Below, one piece after another: positions 25,684 to 37,257 of a DNA stretch of 64,000 bases (positions within the stretch are counted from its first letter, which is position 1; each line of letters begins with the position of its first letter). A program made the translations under genes and the position numbers. A model generated the notes under the pieces. It was not told where the DNA came from and did not search any database. It worked only from the letters and a program-made list of their open reading frames with translations. Location of the stretch: assembly GCF_047495875.1 (NCBI RefSeq), contig NC_092497.1, positions 31,079,375 to 31,143,374 of the forward strand. The letters run 5' to 3'. Source of the stretch: Pithys albifrons albifrons (taxonomy: Eukaryota; Chordata; Aves; Passeriformes; Thamnophilidae).

Positions 25684-25701
25684 TGGCGCCCAACGTGGGG
25701 C
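25684..25701 (+). promoter_or_regulatory. Primer-binding site, tRNA-Lys(1,2) type
   Basis: TGGCGCCCAACGTGGGGC, five bases after the LTR. It is complementary to the 3' end of the tRNA-Lys isoacceptor also used by several betaretroviruses. Confidence 0.93.
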
Positions 25702-25738
25702 TTGTAAACAAGAAGGATAACTGCTATTTTGTGGCACC

Positions 25739-27397
25739 ATGTGGGTCTTGAGCTTAGGGTTCATCAGGACCATCCTGTATAATATATTGGCTTTTTGTTG
25801 GTACAAATTCATGCCAAAAGGAGCGGCAGGTTTAAGTCTTATCAACAAATCAATGAGCAAAACTCAAATAGCCGCAATTATTATTGAGTTCTTACTCTGG
25901 ATTTATGGTGCCATGAATTCGATGCCTTTGGATGTCATGTGGGTGGTGCTCTCCAGGCTGTTTTCCTGCCGCAACCTAAGCTGCTACCTCTGGGGATTCA
26001 GTGATAATAGTACGGACCCTTGGGAAGGAACAAAGGGGAATCTCTTCTCCCAACCCTTTGTCCATTCCCCATTCAAGTCTGCTACAACAGCTTTTGAGAT
26101 GTTTAAATTCTCCCTGGATGCCAGAGATATCTTGCTCTTTATGGTTTTTCTGCAGGGTTGTATCCCTGCAGCTTACAAAATGTTTGAAGGTAGGGCCAGG
26201 GTTTTTCCAGAATGCATTCATAAACCTAGCCCAGTGAAGGGGGAAAAGCGAGAGAATAAAACCCCTGATGCCACAGTGAAGGGAGAAAAGGATGAGGCTA
26301 AACCAGGAGGACAGGCCAAGCCTATGGAAGTTGCCCCTATTCAGAAAAGGAAATATAAGACCAAATTAAACCATCCAGCAGACGATGAGGGGGCTGCTGC
26401 ACCTCCACAGCAAGCAGACCCAGAGCCTGAGATCATCACTGAGTCACTGTCATTTGATAATCTCCGTAGTTTGCGGAAAGACATTGCTCGACACCCGGGT
26501 GAGCCCATCCTGACTTGATTGATCCGAGTTTGGGACCTTATGAGTGAAACCTTACAACTGGATGGTGCTGAAGCCAGGTTTTTGGGGGCTCTGGCCCAGG
26601 ATGTGGCTATTGAACAGGTGTTCGTGAGGGAATCAAAGCCCCTTTCACTCTGGGCACGACTTCTAACGAGTGTAAGAGAAAAGTTTGTTTATAGAGAAAT
26701 CCTGCAAAAACATCATATTAAGAAGACTTGGAAGACGATGGAAGAAGGAATTTTACGTCTGAGGGAGATGGCAATGATGGACGTGCTTTTTGGAAGAAGT
26801 GGGCAAGCCAATAATGACCCTGACAAGGTCAGATGCACACCACATATGTGGTGGGACCTTTCACGCTCGGGGCCAGCTGAATACACCAATTTCCTGGCAT
26901 CCATGTATAGGGAAGAGAACCATGAAACAGTGGGCGCTGTAGCAAATAAGCTGCGGATATCTGAAGGCATGACCCACAGCCCAATGCAAGCCCGTATTTC
27001 TGCTGTAGAGACATTGGTTGAGAGTCTCAAAACGCTGCCTGCAGAGGTAAAAGCGATCAGAGAGGAAATTAGGGAAAGTCTCCAAGTGGCACCAGTGCGA
27101 ATGAGAACCTCTGAAGTCAGAGCCAAACGCCCCCCAGCCAAAGGAAGTAGACAGACCTCACGAACTGAGATGTAGTACTTCCTGGCCAAACATGGAGAAG
27201 ACATGAGACGGTGGGATGGAAAACCCACCCGTGCCCTTGCAGCCCGAGTACAAGAACTGAAGGAGAATAGAAGAAGGTCAGTGAGAGTAAGTGCAGTCCC
27301 AGTTTCCCACGGGCAAGAATCTGACCCACAGGAGAGCACCTCCCAGGTGTACTCATCGAGAAAAGGTTCTGACCGCTATGACCAGGATCAGTGTTAG
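25739..27397 (+). pseudogene. gag: gag of the plus-strand ERV (two Trp-to-stop changes)
   Basis: It starts at an ATG in good context (caccATG) only 37 bases after the PBS. Residues 1-150 carry four hydrophobic stretches (about 1-22, 43-58, 62-86, 131-149). They share landmarks with the minus-strand ERV gag: CYLWG, NST, SATT, D-x-RD and Y-x-MF. A Lys/Glu/Pro-rich linker follows, then the capsid (SLSFDNLRSLRKD onward) and a helical C-terminal region; no CCHC zinc knuckle is visible. The frame is broken at 26516-26518 (TGA) and 27173-27175 (TAG); both are Trp in the sister copy. The linker is shorter than in the sister by roughly 80 residues and lacks its tandem repeats. The natural gag terminator is the UAG at 27395. 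Confidence 0.92.
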
Positions 27398-27425
27398 AGG
27401 GGCCCTGCCTCTAGCCAGGTAGAGG
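27395..27425 (+). promoter_or_regulatory. gag-pol UAG with downstream hairpin (readthrough signal)
   Basis: UAG (27395-27397), a 10-nt spacer ending in GCCCTG, then CCTCTA-GCCAGG-TAGAGG (27408-27425), a perfect 6-bp stem. gag and pro-pol share one reading frame across it. The layout resembles the stop codon plus structured RNA used by gammaretroviruses. The function is inferred. Confidence 0.7.
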
Positions 27426-30400
27426 CACGGGACAACCGTGTCTATTGGACTGTGTGGATTCGATAGCCTGGTACATCAGACCCACAAAAGTATAAGGCTT
27501 TGGTTGATACTGGCGCTCAATGCACATTAATGCCATCAGGACATGTGGGCTCAGAAACTATTTCTATTTCTGGGGTGACAAGGAAATCTCAAGAGTTGAC
27601 TGTGCTAGAAGCTGAAGTGAGCTTGACAGGGAGAGATTGGCAGAAACACCCCATTGTGACTGGTCCAGCCGCCCCATGTATCCTAGGCATTGACTACCTC
27701 AAGAATGGATATTTTAAGGACCCAAAGGGGCATAAATGGGCTTTTGAAATAGCCACTGTACAGACAGAAGGGATTGAACAATTGAACTCATTGCCAGGTC
27801 TCTCAGAAAGTCCTTCTGCTGTTAGACTGTTGAAAGTTAAGAAACAGCAAGTGCCAATTGCCACCACGACAGTGCACCGTCGGCAATACCGAACGAACCG
27901 TGATGCTGTGATCCCCATCCATAAGATGATCCGTGAACTGGAGAGCCAAGGGGTGGTCAGCAAAACCCACTCACCCTTCAACAGCCCCATCTGGCCTGTG
28001 CATAAGTCTGATGGAGAATGGAGATTGACTGTGGACTATCGTGGCTTGAATGAAGTTACCCCACCGCTGAGTGCCGCTGTGCCAGACATGCTGGAGCTCC
28101 AGTATGAACTGGAGTCCAGGGCAGCAAAGTGGTATGCCACTATTGACATTGCTAATGCGTTCTTCTCCATTCCTCTGGCACCAGAGTGCAGGCCACAGTT
28201 TGCTTTCACCTGGAGGGGCGTGCAGTACACCTGGAACCGACTACCCCAGGGGTGGAAACACAGTCCCACCATCTGTCATGGACTGATCCAGACTGCACTG
28301 GAGAAGGGTGAGGCTCCAGAACACCTGCAATACATTGATAACATCATTGTGTGGGGGGACACAGCAAAAGAGGTTTTTCAGAAAGGAGAAAAAATCATCC
28401 AAATCCTTTTGGGAGCTGGCTTTGCCATCAAACAGAGTAAAGTTAAGGGACCAGCCCAAGAGATCCAGTTCCTGGGAGTGAAGTGGCAGGATGGACACCG
28501 TCAGATTCCAACAGAAGTCATCAATAAGATCACAGCAATGTCTCCACCTACCAGCAAAAAGAAAACACAAGCCTTCCTGGGTGCCATAAGGTTCTGGAGG
28601 ATGCATATCCCAGCATACAGTCAGATCGTAAGCCCTCTCTACTTAGTAACCCGTAAGAAGAATGATTTCCACTGGGGCCCTGAGCAGCAACAAGCCTTTG
28701 ACCAGATCAAGCATGAGATTGCTCAGGCTGTAGCCCTTAAACCAGTCAGGACAAGACCAGACGTACAGAACATGCTCTACTCCGCCGCCGGGAATAATGG
28801 CCTGTCTTGGAGCCTTTGGCAAAAGGTGCCTGGTGAGACTCGAGGCCGACCACTTGGATTCTGGAGCCGAGGCTACGGAGGATCTGAAGCCAACTATACC
28901 CCCACAGAGAAAGAGATCCTAGCCGCCTATGAAGGAGTCCAAGCCGCCTCAGAGGTGATTGGCACAGAAGCACAGCTGTTTCTGGCACCTCAACTACCAG
29001 TGCTGAAGTGGATGTTGTCAGGACAAGCTGCCTCTACACATCACGCCACTGATGCTACCTGAAGCAAGTGGATTGCCCTGATTACGCAGCGCGCCCGTAT
29101 AAGAAAATCAAATCGCCCTGAGATCCTGGAAATCATCACAAACTGGCCTGAAGGTGAAAATTTTGGTCTAGCAGATGAAGAAGAAGAGCAGGTGACACGT
29201 GCGGAAAAAGCTCCACCATACAATCAATTGCCAAAAGAAAAAATACGCTACACCCTCTTCACCGATGGCTCCTGTCGCATTGTAAGGACTAATCGCAAAT
29301 GGAAAGCAGCTGTATAGAGTCCCACACGACAAGTTGCAGAAGCTACTGAAAGAAAAAGTAGGTCGAGTCAGTTTGCAGAGCTTAAAGCCGTGCAGTTGGC
29401 CCTGGACATTGCTGAACGAGAGAAATGGCCAAAGCTTTACCTCTACACCGACTCATAAATGGTGGCCAATGCTCTCTGGGGATGGTTAGACCGATAGAAG
29501 AAAACCAATTAGAAACGCAGAGGAAAACCCATCTGGGCTGCCGATATATGGCAAAATATTGCCACCCGAGTAGAGAAGCTGATTGTGAGAGTCAGCCACG
29601 TAGACGCACACGTGCCCAAAAATCGGGCCAATGAAGAACATCTCAACAACCAACAGACAGACCGAGCTGCGCAAGTGAAAGTATCACAGACAGATCTAGA
29701 TTGGCAGCACAAAGGAGAGCTGTTCTTGGCTCGATGGGCCCATGATGCCTCGGGCCATCAGGGCAAAAATGCCACTTATAAATGGGCACGAGACCGAGGG
29801 GTGGATTTAACCATGGACATTATCTCTCAAGTTATCCATGACTGCGAGACATGTGCTGCCATTAAGCAGGCTAAGAGAGTGAAGCCCCTGTGGTATGGTG
29901 GACGCTAGGATAAGTATAAGTACGGGGAAGCCTGGCAGGTTGACTACATCACACTGCCACAGACCCGCCAAAGCAAGCGCTATGTGCTCACCATGGTGGA
30001 AGCAACCACAGGGTGGCTGGAGACACACCCAGTGCCTCACGCCACTGCTCGGAACACCATCCTAGGCCTGGAAAAACAAGTGCTGTGGCGACATGGCACC
30101 CCAGAACGAATTGAGTCAAATAATGGAACTCATTTCAAAAACAGCTTAGTTGCTACCTGAGCGAAAGAACATGGCATTGAGTAAGTGTATCATATCCCCT
30201 ACCATGCACCAGCTGCCGGGAAAGTTGAGCGGTGTAATGGACTGTTGAAAACCACTTTAAAAGCGTTAGGTAGAGAGACTTTCAAACACTAGGATCAACA
30301 CTTAGCAAAGGCTACATGGCTAGTCAACACTAGAGGCTCTGTCAATCGAGCCGGCCCTGCCCAATCAGAACCCCTTCACACTGTAGATAGAAACAAAGTC

Positions 30401-30577
30401 CCTGTAATACACCTGAGAAGTATGCTAGGGAAAACAGTCTAGATCAACCCTGCCTCAGGCAAAGGCAAACCCATTCGTGGGGTTGTCTTTGCTCAAGGAT
30501 CTAGTTCCACCTGGTGGGTGATGCAGGAAGATGGAGAAACACAATGTGTACCTCAAAAGGAACTTATCTCTGGGTAA
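27398..30577 (+). pseudogene. pol: pro-pol of the plus-strand ERV, 11 Trp-to-stop changes
   Basis: Protease with LVDTGA (DTG at 27506-27514). RT has the WYATIDIANAFFSIPLA block, LPQGWKHSP and YIDN (28331-28342) where the sister has catalytic YIDD (GAC to AAC). RNase H has TDGSC near 29262, and the integrase has HHCC and D,D-35-E signatures. Premature stops start at 27464, 29060, 29315, 29456, 29495, 29510, 29906, 30158, 30182, 30290 and 30440; every one is Trp in the sister element or its equivalent position. Many Glu-to-Lys and Gly-to-Arg changes accompany them after 29060. The frame ends at TAA 30575-30577. There is no env or dUTPase. Confidence 0.93.
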
Positions 30578-30660
30578 ACGACTCATATTACTGTATTTGT
30601 AAACACTTAATTATTTGAAAGAAAATTTAAGTTTAATGTAGAGTATCGGCATGGAAGAGA

Positions 30661-30676
30661 ATTTAGGGGTGGATAA
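30661..30676 (+). promoter_or_regulatory. 3' polypurine tract
   Basis: ATTTAGGGGTGGATAA abuts the 3' LTR. The same AGGGGTGGATAA is found (inverted) at the minus-strand ERV, 37167-37178. It would be the plus-strand primer for reverse transcription. Confidence 0.85.
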
Positions 30677-31365
30677 TGTTGTAGTTTGGGATTATTATGT
30701 AAATTCTCTCCCCTGCCACTTAACTGCCCAGGCCAGCGGTTAACAAAAGAAGCAGTTAACTGTGATCGCTGGGGTGGGGGCAGGTTTGTCTCTTTTGGTT
30801 TTTTTTTTGGATATTCTCCGGAGTCTTGGCTCGGCGGAACGGGGGAGTGGGGGCTCCAAGGAGGCAGGCTGCCCTGCTGGTTACTGCTGGGGTTTTCCCT
30901 GGCTGTCTTGCCGCTGCCTACTTCGGACTATTTTTTTTTCCTGCCGTGCTGCTGCCTGCCTTGGATTTGCTGCTGGTTGCTCGTACCTTTCTGCTTCTTG
31001 GACGGGGAACACAGGGGAAGAGACTGAGTCCATCTGAAAAGCCCACTGCTCGTCTGTTTCGCTGGAGAAGGACTGAAACTCACTCTGCAGCCAGCTGAGC
31101 TGTGACAAGGACACTTAAGTATAACCTTTTCTCCCGGAGGAAAACCTGCTGGGTTTTGTTGTTGTTTTTTTTTTTCTCTTATGGTGTTGGGGAAGTGGGT
31201 TGCACTAGTCTGTTTACATATATATATATATATATATAGCAGTTATCCTTCTTGTATTAAAATTCCTTTTCTTAAATTTGATAAAGAGTGGTGTGATTAT
31301 TGTGGAGGAGGCCCCTCCCCTGCTTGTGGGTAAAACATTTTGGTTTTTCCCCTCAAACCGAGACA
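30677..31365 (+). repeat. 3' LTR, plus-strand ERV
   Basis: 689 bp, nearly identical to 24991-25678. Differences seen: one G-to-A (ggagaaggac versus ggagagggac), T/G near the end (cctagaca versus ccgagaca), and an 11- versus 10-base T run. Confidence 0.97.
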
Positions 31366-31370
31366 GAGAC

Positions 31371-32008
31371 ACAAAAGGCAGAGATTGCGGGCTGAGATAA
31401 GAACAACTTACTGGAAACAGTAATGAGATAAGAAAACAAACAGTAACAGCAACAATATTAATAACAAGTGTGTACCAAAAAAGAGGGTGATTTACATGCA
31501 AATAATACTTACCAAGTCCGAACCAACTTGGTGTGACACTGAGGCAATGAACAAAATGGCAGACAGACCCACCACACCCATGCTTTTCTTCTCTACCACA
31601 AGCCACATCTCTTTCCTTCTTAGAAGAATCCCTTTCTTTTGTTCCCCAGTGGTGACATAAGGTGGTATAGAATAATAATCTAGTGTGCTAGTTTAAAGGC
31701 AAACTAGCAGGGGAAATGAACTCACCACGAGAGAGATTATAAGTCAGAGCTAAAATTTAATAATAATATTACAATAAATACACTGACACAAAGGGAAATT
31801 GCTTTCAACTCACAAACCCCAGCAGTATAACCCAGTGTCCTGGAATGAATAGAGGGGGTAGAATACACAGCTTTGATCACCCCCACACAGTGTTAACTGG
31901 TCCCACCTGTTAAACTAGGACACCTAGACAAGCCCACACACCTCTGGGCTCTGCCCTCTCATGGCTACTGAGAAAAAATTAACTCTGTCTGGACTGTAAC
32001 CCAGGACA
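31371..32008 (-). repeat. 5' LTR of the old ERV, outer part (split by a solo LTR)
   Basis: Continues the LTR broken at 24990 and matches 19136-19532. The solo LTR 31684-31922 interrupts it. On the minus strand the LTR begins TGTCCTGGGTTACAG at 32008. Confidence 0.88.
31684..31922 (-). repeat. Short solo LTR nested in the old LTR
   Basis: 239 bp of the same family as the 629-bp LTRs at 36538 and 42557, with the same two ends, but lacking about 384 bp from the middle. In the long version the missing block lies between tgtcctgggg (36693) and tgtccttggggaatga (37077). Flanking 5-mers TCTAG / CCTAG are a near-perfect target duplication. A solo LTR arises by recombination between the two LTRs of a provirus. 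Confidence 0.9.
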
Positions 32009-35000
32009 GGTTTGAAGGCAAGAAAGCTGGAACAGAAGCCAAAAACCCAGACAAGGTGTAATTCCCCAGCAACCCACTCTTCCAAAGCCAGTAGATATGG
32101 CATTACAACCAGAGAAGAGGATGAAAGTAAGGAGAGGCTAAAAACTGAAAACAGGAAAAAAGTGGAAGCAAGGACCTTGTATTTCTGTAGCGTCAATGCA
32201 TGAATATAAGACTTGAAAGTGTCTAGGTCAGATGCTTTAATAAAATTCTGTCTTTAATTGAGGAATTCCAGTGTATTAGGGAAGCACCCAATCTACCTGA
32301 AAATATTTTTTTACCATTTTAATGACAGAGTTGAGAGAATTGTTGCACAACTATTTGGGAAACATTCCCTACTCCTGAGAGGTGATTCCAGGCAGCAGGA
32401 CATTTTATTAACAGTGGGAATTGTAATTCTGACTTATTTAGTGACACGGGTAACAGTAGTCTGTATGCCAAATATATGGAGATAGCACACATGAAGATGG
32501 GTTGGCTCTTACAGAACCCTTAAATAACCAGGTTTTCAGGAAGGATGGAAATAGACTACTGTCTTCTATACAGAGGCAATTCCAGCTGTGAGAAACCAGA
32601 CTAAAGGAGGCTGCAGAAGAGAACTTCAAGACCAACTCTGTGACAAAGCAGCCATGACTGAGGGAGGTAACAGCAGTAAAAAGTGACAGTGGAGGCAAAT
32701 TTATAACAAACCTTAAATCTGATAACATGCACCTGAAAATTAGTTCAGCAGGTCATGTGAGTAGCACAGAGAAGCAAGGGTGATGAAGACTGAGTAGTGG
32801 GTCAAGACAGGTTTTTTAGTTGCTCTGTCCTGAGTTGAGTGAGAAAGAGACAACTTGAGAGAAAACAAGAGATAAGAGAAGAGATAAAATCATAGACATC
32901 TGATGCTTTGGCCTTGAAAGTCTGAACAGAGAACATGTTTTTTCCTCCCTTCTTCTACAGACTCTGTATGGATTTTATTTGCATACCTTGCCTTATTAAA
33001 ACCACAAAGCCCAGAAAGATTTGATCAGCTGTGCAAGTGGCAGAGTGGGCTCATGCCACCAATATCTGGTGCAGCTCTATGGAAACACAGAGCAGTGAAT
33101 CTGCAATTGTTCCACACTAAAATCACAGAAATGCATGATCAGTGAGAGATGTTATTTTATTCAGCATCTGTATTCATATGTATTCAGAAATTCCTTACTT
33201 ATGACCTTAGCAGAGATTAAATCATAAGCCTTCAGATGTAAAAATGCCAGACTCTCCCACTTCTCTTGGACAAAGAAGTGACAAAATAAAAAAAATACTA
33301 TATTTTTAAGAGCACATTCTGAGATGGAGACAAGATACATACTCTAGCAGTAAATAGCACCTAATTTTGAGACAGAAGGAGACATCAGGTGTCACAATAA
33401 CTAAATCTGTTCATTGGTGGAGCTGCAGGTACAAATAGCATACCCAAGGTTATTATTCAGTACATGCCTTCAGAAAGCAATGTGGCAAAGTGACTTTAAG
33501 TTGCTTTTTTTTTTGTATTAAAGATCTCTGCCTTATTCTGAAATCTATTTGAGATGACTCCATGATGAAAGCATTCTGAATATTGCTTATAAAGGCCTAG
33601 TAATGTCATGTGTGTACAGTCAGCAGCACAAAGGAAAACTAGAAGCTTTACATATTGCAATTAAATACACAAAATATTAAGTTAGAGATAGAGCAGTGCC
33701 ACCTTCAAAATTGCTGAAATTTATCAGAAAAGCAGGTGATCCCAAAAGTCCTGCCAAATGAACAAGTATTGTATGAAATGTGCAATATCTGGCACATCTA
33801 ACAGCCAAATAAAAGATGTGAAGCAAAATTGCATCTGGCAAAGTAAGACTATAAGTAAATTGCTTCCACCAGTGCAGAGGGGATGAAGGGCTGGCTTGGT
33901 AGGAAGTGGTGATACCAGCATTTTGTTATGGCATGACTTCTAAGATTAGGCTTAAAATTACAGGTTTAGCTAATGCAAGACTGGTTATGTCTAGCCATGT
34001 ATTTCATGTTTTGTGTTTTGGCTCTTCCCCTGGGCCTCTGTTCTCCCCATCTCCCACCACAACTGTCATCCAAACCAACTTCAGACCCTGTCCCACTTTT
34101 CACACTTCAGATGTACACTGGGCTTTCCCTGGTGATGGTGGTCAGGAAATAAAACGCAGACTTATCCTATATATCCATGGGAAAAGAGCGAGCTTGGACT
34201 TAACAAGATCTGGGGCAGCAGAAGGAAACTACTTTTCCCTTTTACATCCAACTTTGTTACACACAAGATTAAAAACAAAGCAACTCCAGACCAGAAAAGC
34301 ATTTTCTCATCTAATCTCTCAACTAATACACTTCCCAACCAATAATCTGGAGCTACTTCTGGATTCAAAAAAACCCCCAAACCCACTCTTTTCCTGTTTC
34401 CAAAGCACTCCGACTACCTCTGCTCAGTGAGAAACCAGCTGATCCTGGAAATCAAATCCCTCTTTCCACTCTCTTGCCCACAGGACCTGCCTCTGATCCC
34501 TCACCTAAAATATTTCAACAGACCTGAAAAATGTTCAGCAATGGCTTGAAGCCACAGAGAGATGCTGTCAGTGCCCACAGCTGTTCTTCAGAGATGTGCC
34601 AGTGGTCTCAGCTTTCACTAACCTAATACTATATTTTTGTTTTGGCAAATGTTGGTCTTCACAGGAGGCCTTCGGAGAGCCGCCACGTTAGGACCATGCA
34701 GATATTACAAGTATATACCAGTGTTTTTAAAAGGCCAGTGTTGCAAGTGGTATTTCTTAGATTTGCATTGGAACTGAGAGCTGAACAGGACAAGTTTGGC
34801 TGCAGATCCATACAAAAATAAACAAAGAAAGCAGCAAAAATTACCCATGTTGTTCAGTATGCAACAATTCAGCAGAGGCTTACTTCCTCAGCTTTTTATT
34901 TGGAAATTTAAGTGACTTGCTAACTTGCAAGGGTTTGCTGTTTACAAAGTAAACCCCAGATTTCAGGCTAAATTACTTAAGTCTCAAATGTTATTATATC

Positions 35001-36537
35001 ATCATCTCCTTGATTAAAGCACCTGCTTGTCAGCCAGGATAAGACAAGTTTGTCAGGCTGTTGTTCTGGTGTGGATTTTCCCATTATTACTTTGGAGTCT
35101 GGCATGTCCTGCCATCATGACTCTGTCTTCTAGTAAGTACAGGAAAGGAGATAAAAACCAGAAAAAATAAGACAAAATTAGCTTCTTAGTGGCTCTTAAT
35201 TATTATCTTCACCAAATACTTGAGGGTTGGAATTTTCAATAAGCAGAGATGTTTGGGGTTTTTTTGTTTTGTTTCGTTTGTTTTATTTTTCGCAACTTTT
35301 GGTTTGGGTTTTTTTCATGCAACAGTTGCTCTCTATTGAGCTGCAGAGGACATAATTAAAAGCATTCCTTCCAAAGAGATCTTGCCCCTGAATATCTGCA
35401 GTATACTTATTGTTTATATTGTTTCCAGATTGACCAATGTGGTAAAAGACACATCAGCTAATTCTTCTATTATTAAGACAAGAATGTAAAGAAACACAAA
35501 TAGGACATTTGCTTTATTTAGCCTGGGGGCAAGCTCATTGCTGAGTTACCACGATGCGAAGGGGAAGAGACTAGGAGGAAGGAGTGAAATGAAACAAAGG
35601 AAGTTTTACTTCAGAAAAAAATAACGGATTTCTGTTTTAGGTCTCTGACAGACTTTTCCACTTTTTATTTTTGTATATTTTTCCCTTTTCCATATAACTT
35701 GCAGGATTCCAGGTGAAGGAAGCCTGAATTAGAAGCACCATGTTCTGGCAAACTGGAAATCCTGCATGGGGAAGCTAATCAGACTGGCAGTGTAATAACA
35801 ATTCCTCAGATCAGTCCTATATGCACAGTCATACCATGGCAACTGACAAATACCAACGCAGTTCACAAGAAAATCCCCATGCTATGATGCTTCTAAACAT
35901 GGTACCTGCAGGTGGACCTACCCATTCTATTTTAACTAATAACTATGGCAGTTTGGCCAAAGAGACTCACTGATAAAAATATTCAAAGATTGGAGAAGTT
36001 GCATTTGGCTACAATACTATTGTTATGGATATGTAATTTTACATGCTTCTTTTTTACATCTCCTATAAATTTTTCTTTCCAAACAACTCAATCTCAGGGA
36101 TCAATACTCTGCCCACAACATACTTCTGCCTAATGTAATGAACATCACCAAAGACAGACTTTTCTGTCAAATTATAAGAAAAAAAGAATATTTCTTAAGC
36201 AAACTATCAGGTTGTATCTTCACAGATGTCTTCCCTACCAGTCATGTTTCTGGCAACTAACAGATTAATTGTGAGGACAAGTAAATAAAAATGAATACAA
36301 TAGTTTTATAAAAAGAACTATCTTCACAAGACACAAAGAGAGAGATCAGGCCAGTCATTTAAATGATTACATGCATTTTTCTCAATACTAAAAGCAATTT
36401 CTTTCAAAATGAATGCATCTGAACCATTCAAAAACTCTTAAAGGAAGTCATGCAGAAGTGTTATTTTTCTATTTCCTGAAGTACTTAAAACCTATTTTAC
36501 TTTCCAGTTCTTTCAGTGTGTTTACATATTGTAATGA
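32009..36537. other. FAM172A intron between ERVs
   Basis: Unique-looking intron sequence with T/G-rich stretches (about 35255-35320). A 174-codon open frame at 33906-34430 (+) has no family resemblance and is not supported as a gene. Confidence 0.55.
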
Positions 36538-37166
36538 TGTGCTGGTTTGAAGGTGAACCAGCAAGGGAAAATGAACTCACCACGAGAGAGATTATAAGTC
36601 AGAGCTAAAATTTAATAATAATATTATTATAACAACACTGACACACAAGGGAAATTGCTTTCAACTCACAATACCCCAGCAGTATAACCCAGTGTCCTGG
36701 GGCACAAACCCAAGGGGGTTTGTTTGCCCTTGTGCTGAGACCCCTGTGGCTCCCCCAAGTCCAGAGCAAAAGGAAAAGAAAAACCTGTTGGTGCAGGCGA
36801 GGGCTGTGGTCTGGGCGAGAGCGGTGATCTCCTGCTGTCGAGGTCCTGCTGCTGCTCTGGATCCGACGAGAAGTACCCGAGGTCTTCTTACCCACCACTT
36901 ATGTACCCTCAGGGAGCACTCAGTCCCTCCCCCTGGGCGGGGACTCACACAATGGGTGATTGACTCTGGGAGCCAGGGGGTGTTGAGCTGTTGATGGCCC
37001 ATTAGCAGCTCCGCCCCCCTCAGGCTGGGTGTGAAGGTGATAATGGCTCCCTGGGCAGCTGCTGCTAATGGCCCATTGTCCTTGGGGAATGAATAGAGGG
37101 GGTAGAATACACAGCTTTGATCACCCCCACACAGGGTTAGCTGGTCCCTCCTGCTGAACTAGGACA
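36538..37166 (-). repeat. 3' LTR, minus-strand ERV
   Basis: On the minus strand it begins TGTCCTAGTTCAGCAGG and ends …AAACCAGCACA. It contains an ATTAAA polyadenylation-like motif near the distal end (about 36612). Open frames inside are repeated in the other LTR and are not genes. Confidence 0.97.
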
Positions 37167-37182
37167 TTATCCACCCCTTATT
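37167..37182 (-). promoter_or_regulatory. 3' polypurine tract
   Basis: The minus strand reads AATAAGGGGTGGATAA immediately before the LTR, matching that of the plus-strand ERV. Confidence 0.85.
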
Positions 37183-37257
37183 CTACTCCATCTAGTCATT
37201 CCCAAATTAATCCCCTTTTTACCTATACATATATATATACATATATGCAATGAAACA

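Larger units (their letters stand above)
24991..31365 (+). mobile_element. Complete plus-strand class III-like ERV, hypermutated
   Basis: A 6375-bp provirus with two LTRs of 688 and 689 bp. They differ by two substitutions and one T in a homopolymer, so the insertion is very recent. It is flanked by the exact 5-bp duplication GAGAC (24986-24990 and 31366-31370). Order: LTR, Lys PBS, gag, UAG, pro-pol, polypurine tract, LTR; there is no env. The coding region carries 13 premature stops, all at Trp codons, so it is defective. It lies antisense to FAM172A. Confidence 0.97.
19028..32008 (-). mobile_element. Old class III-like ERV, interrupted by two later insertions
   Basis: A minus-strand provirus with its 3' LTR at 19028-19532. 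Its 5' LTR is split into 24891-24990 and 31371-32008 by the plus-strand ERV 24991-31365 and the solo LTR 31684-31922. Removing the insertions gives a right LTR of about 494 bp against 505 bp on the left, with clear similarity throughout. The flanking 5-mers GCTTT (19023-19027) and GGTTT (32009-32013) are an imperfect target duplication. The internal region (19533-24890, about 5.36 kb) is almost the size of that of the 36538-43185 element and holds fragmented gag, pro and pol. It is far more decayed than the other two ERVs. Confidence 0.9.

Noticed and set aside
26713..27339. 208-codon open frame antisense to gag
   Set aside because: Shadow of gag; same region reads as a recognisable capsid on the plus strand.
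30578..30660. Search for env between pol and the 3' LTR
   Set aside because: Only about 80-100 bp separate the pol terminator from the polypurine tract in both complete proviruses; no room for env.
33906..34430. 174-codon open frame on the plus strand
   Set aside because: No family resemblance, low-complexity Thr/Ser/Pro-rich composition, no splice or promoter context.
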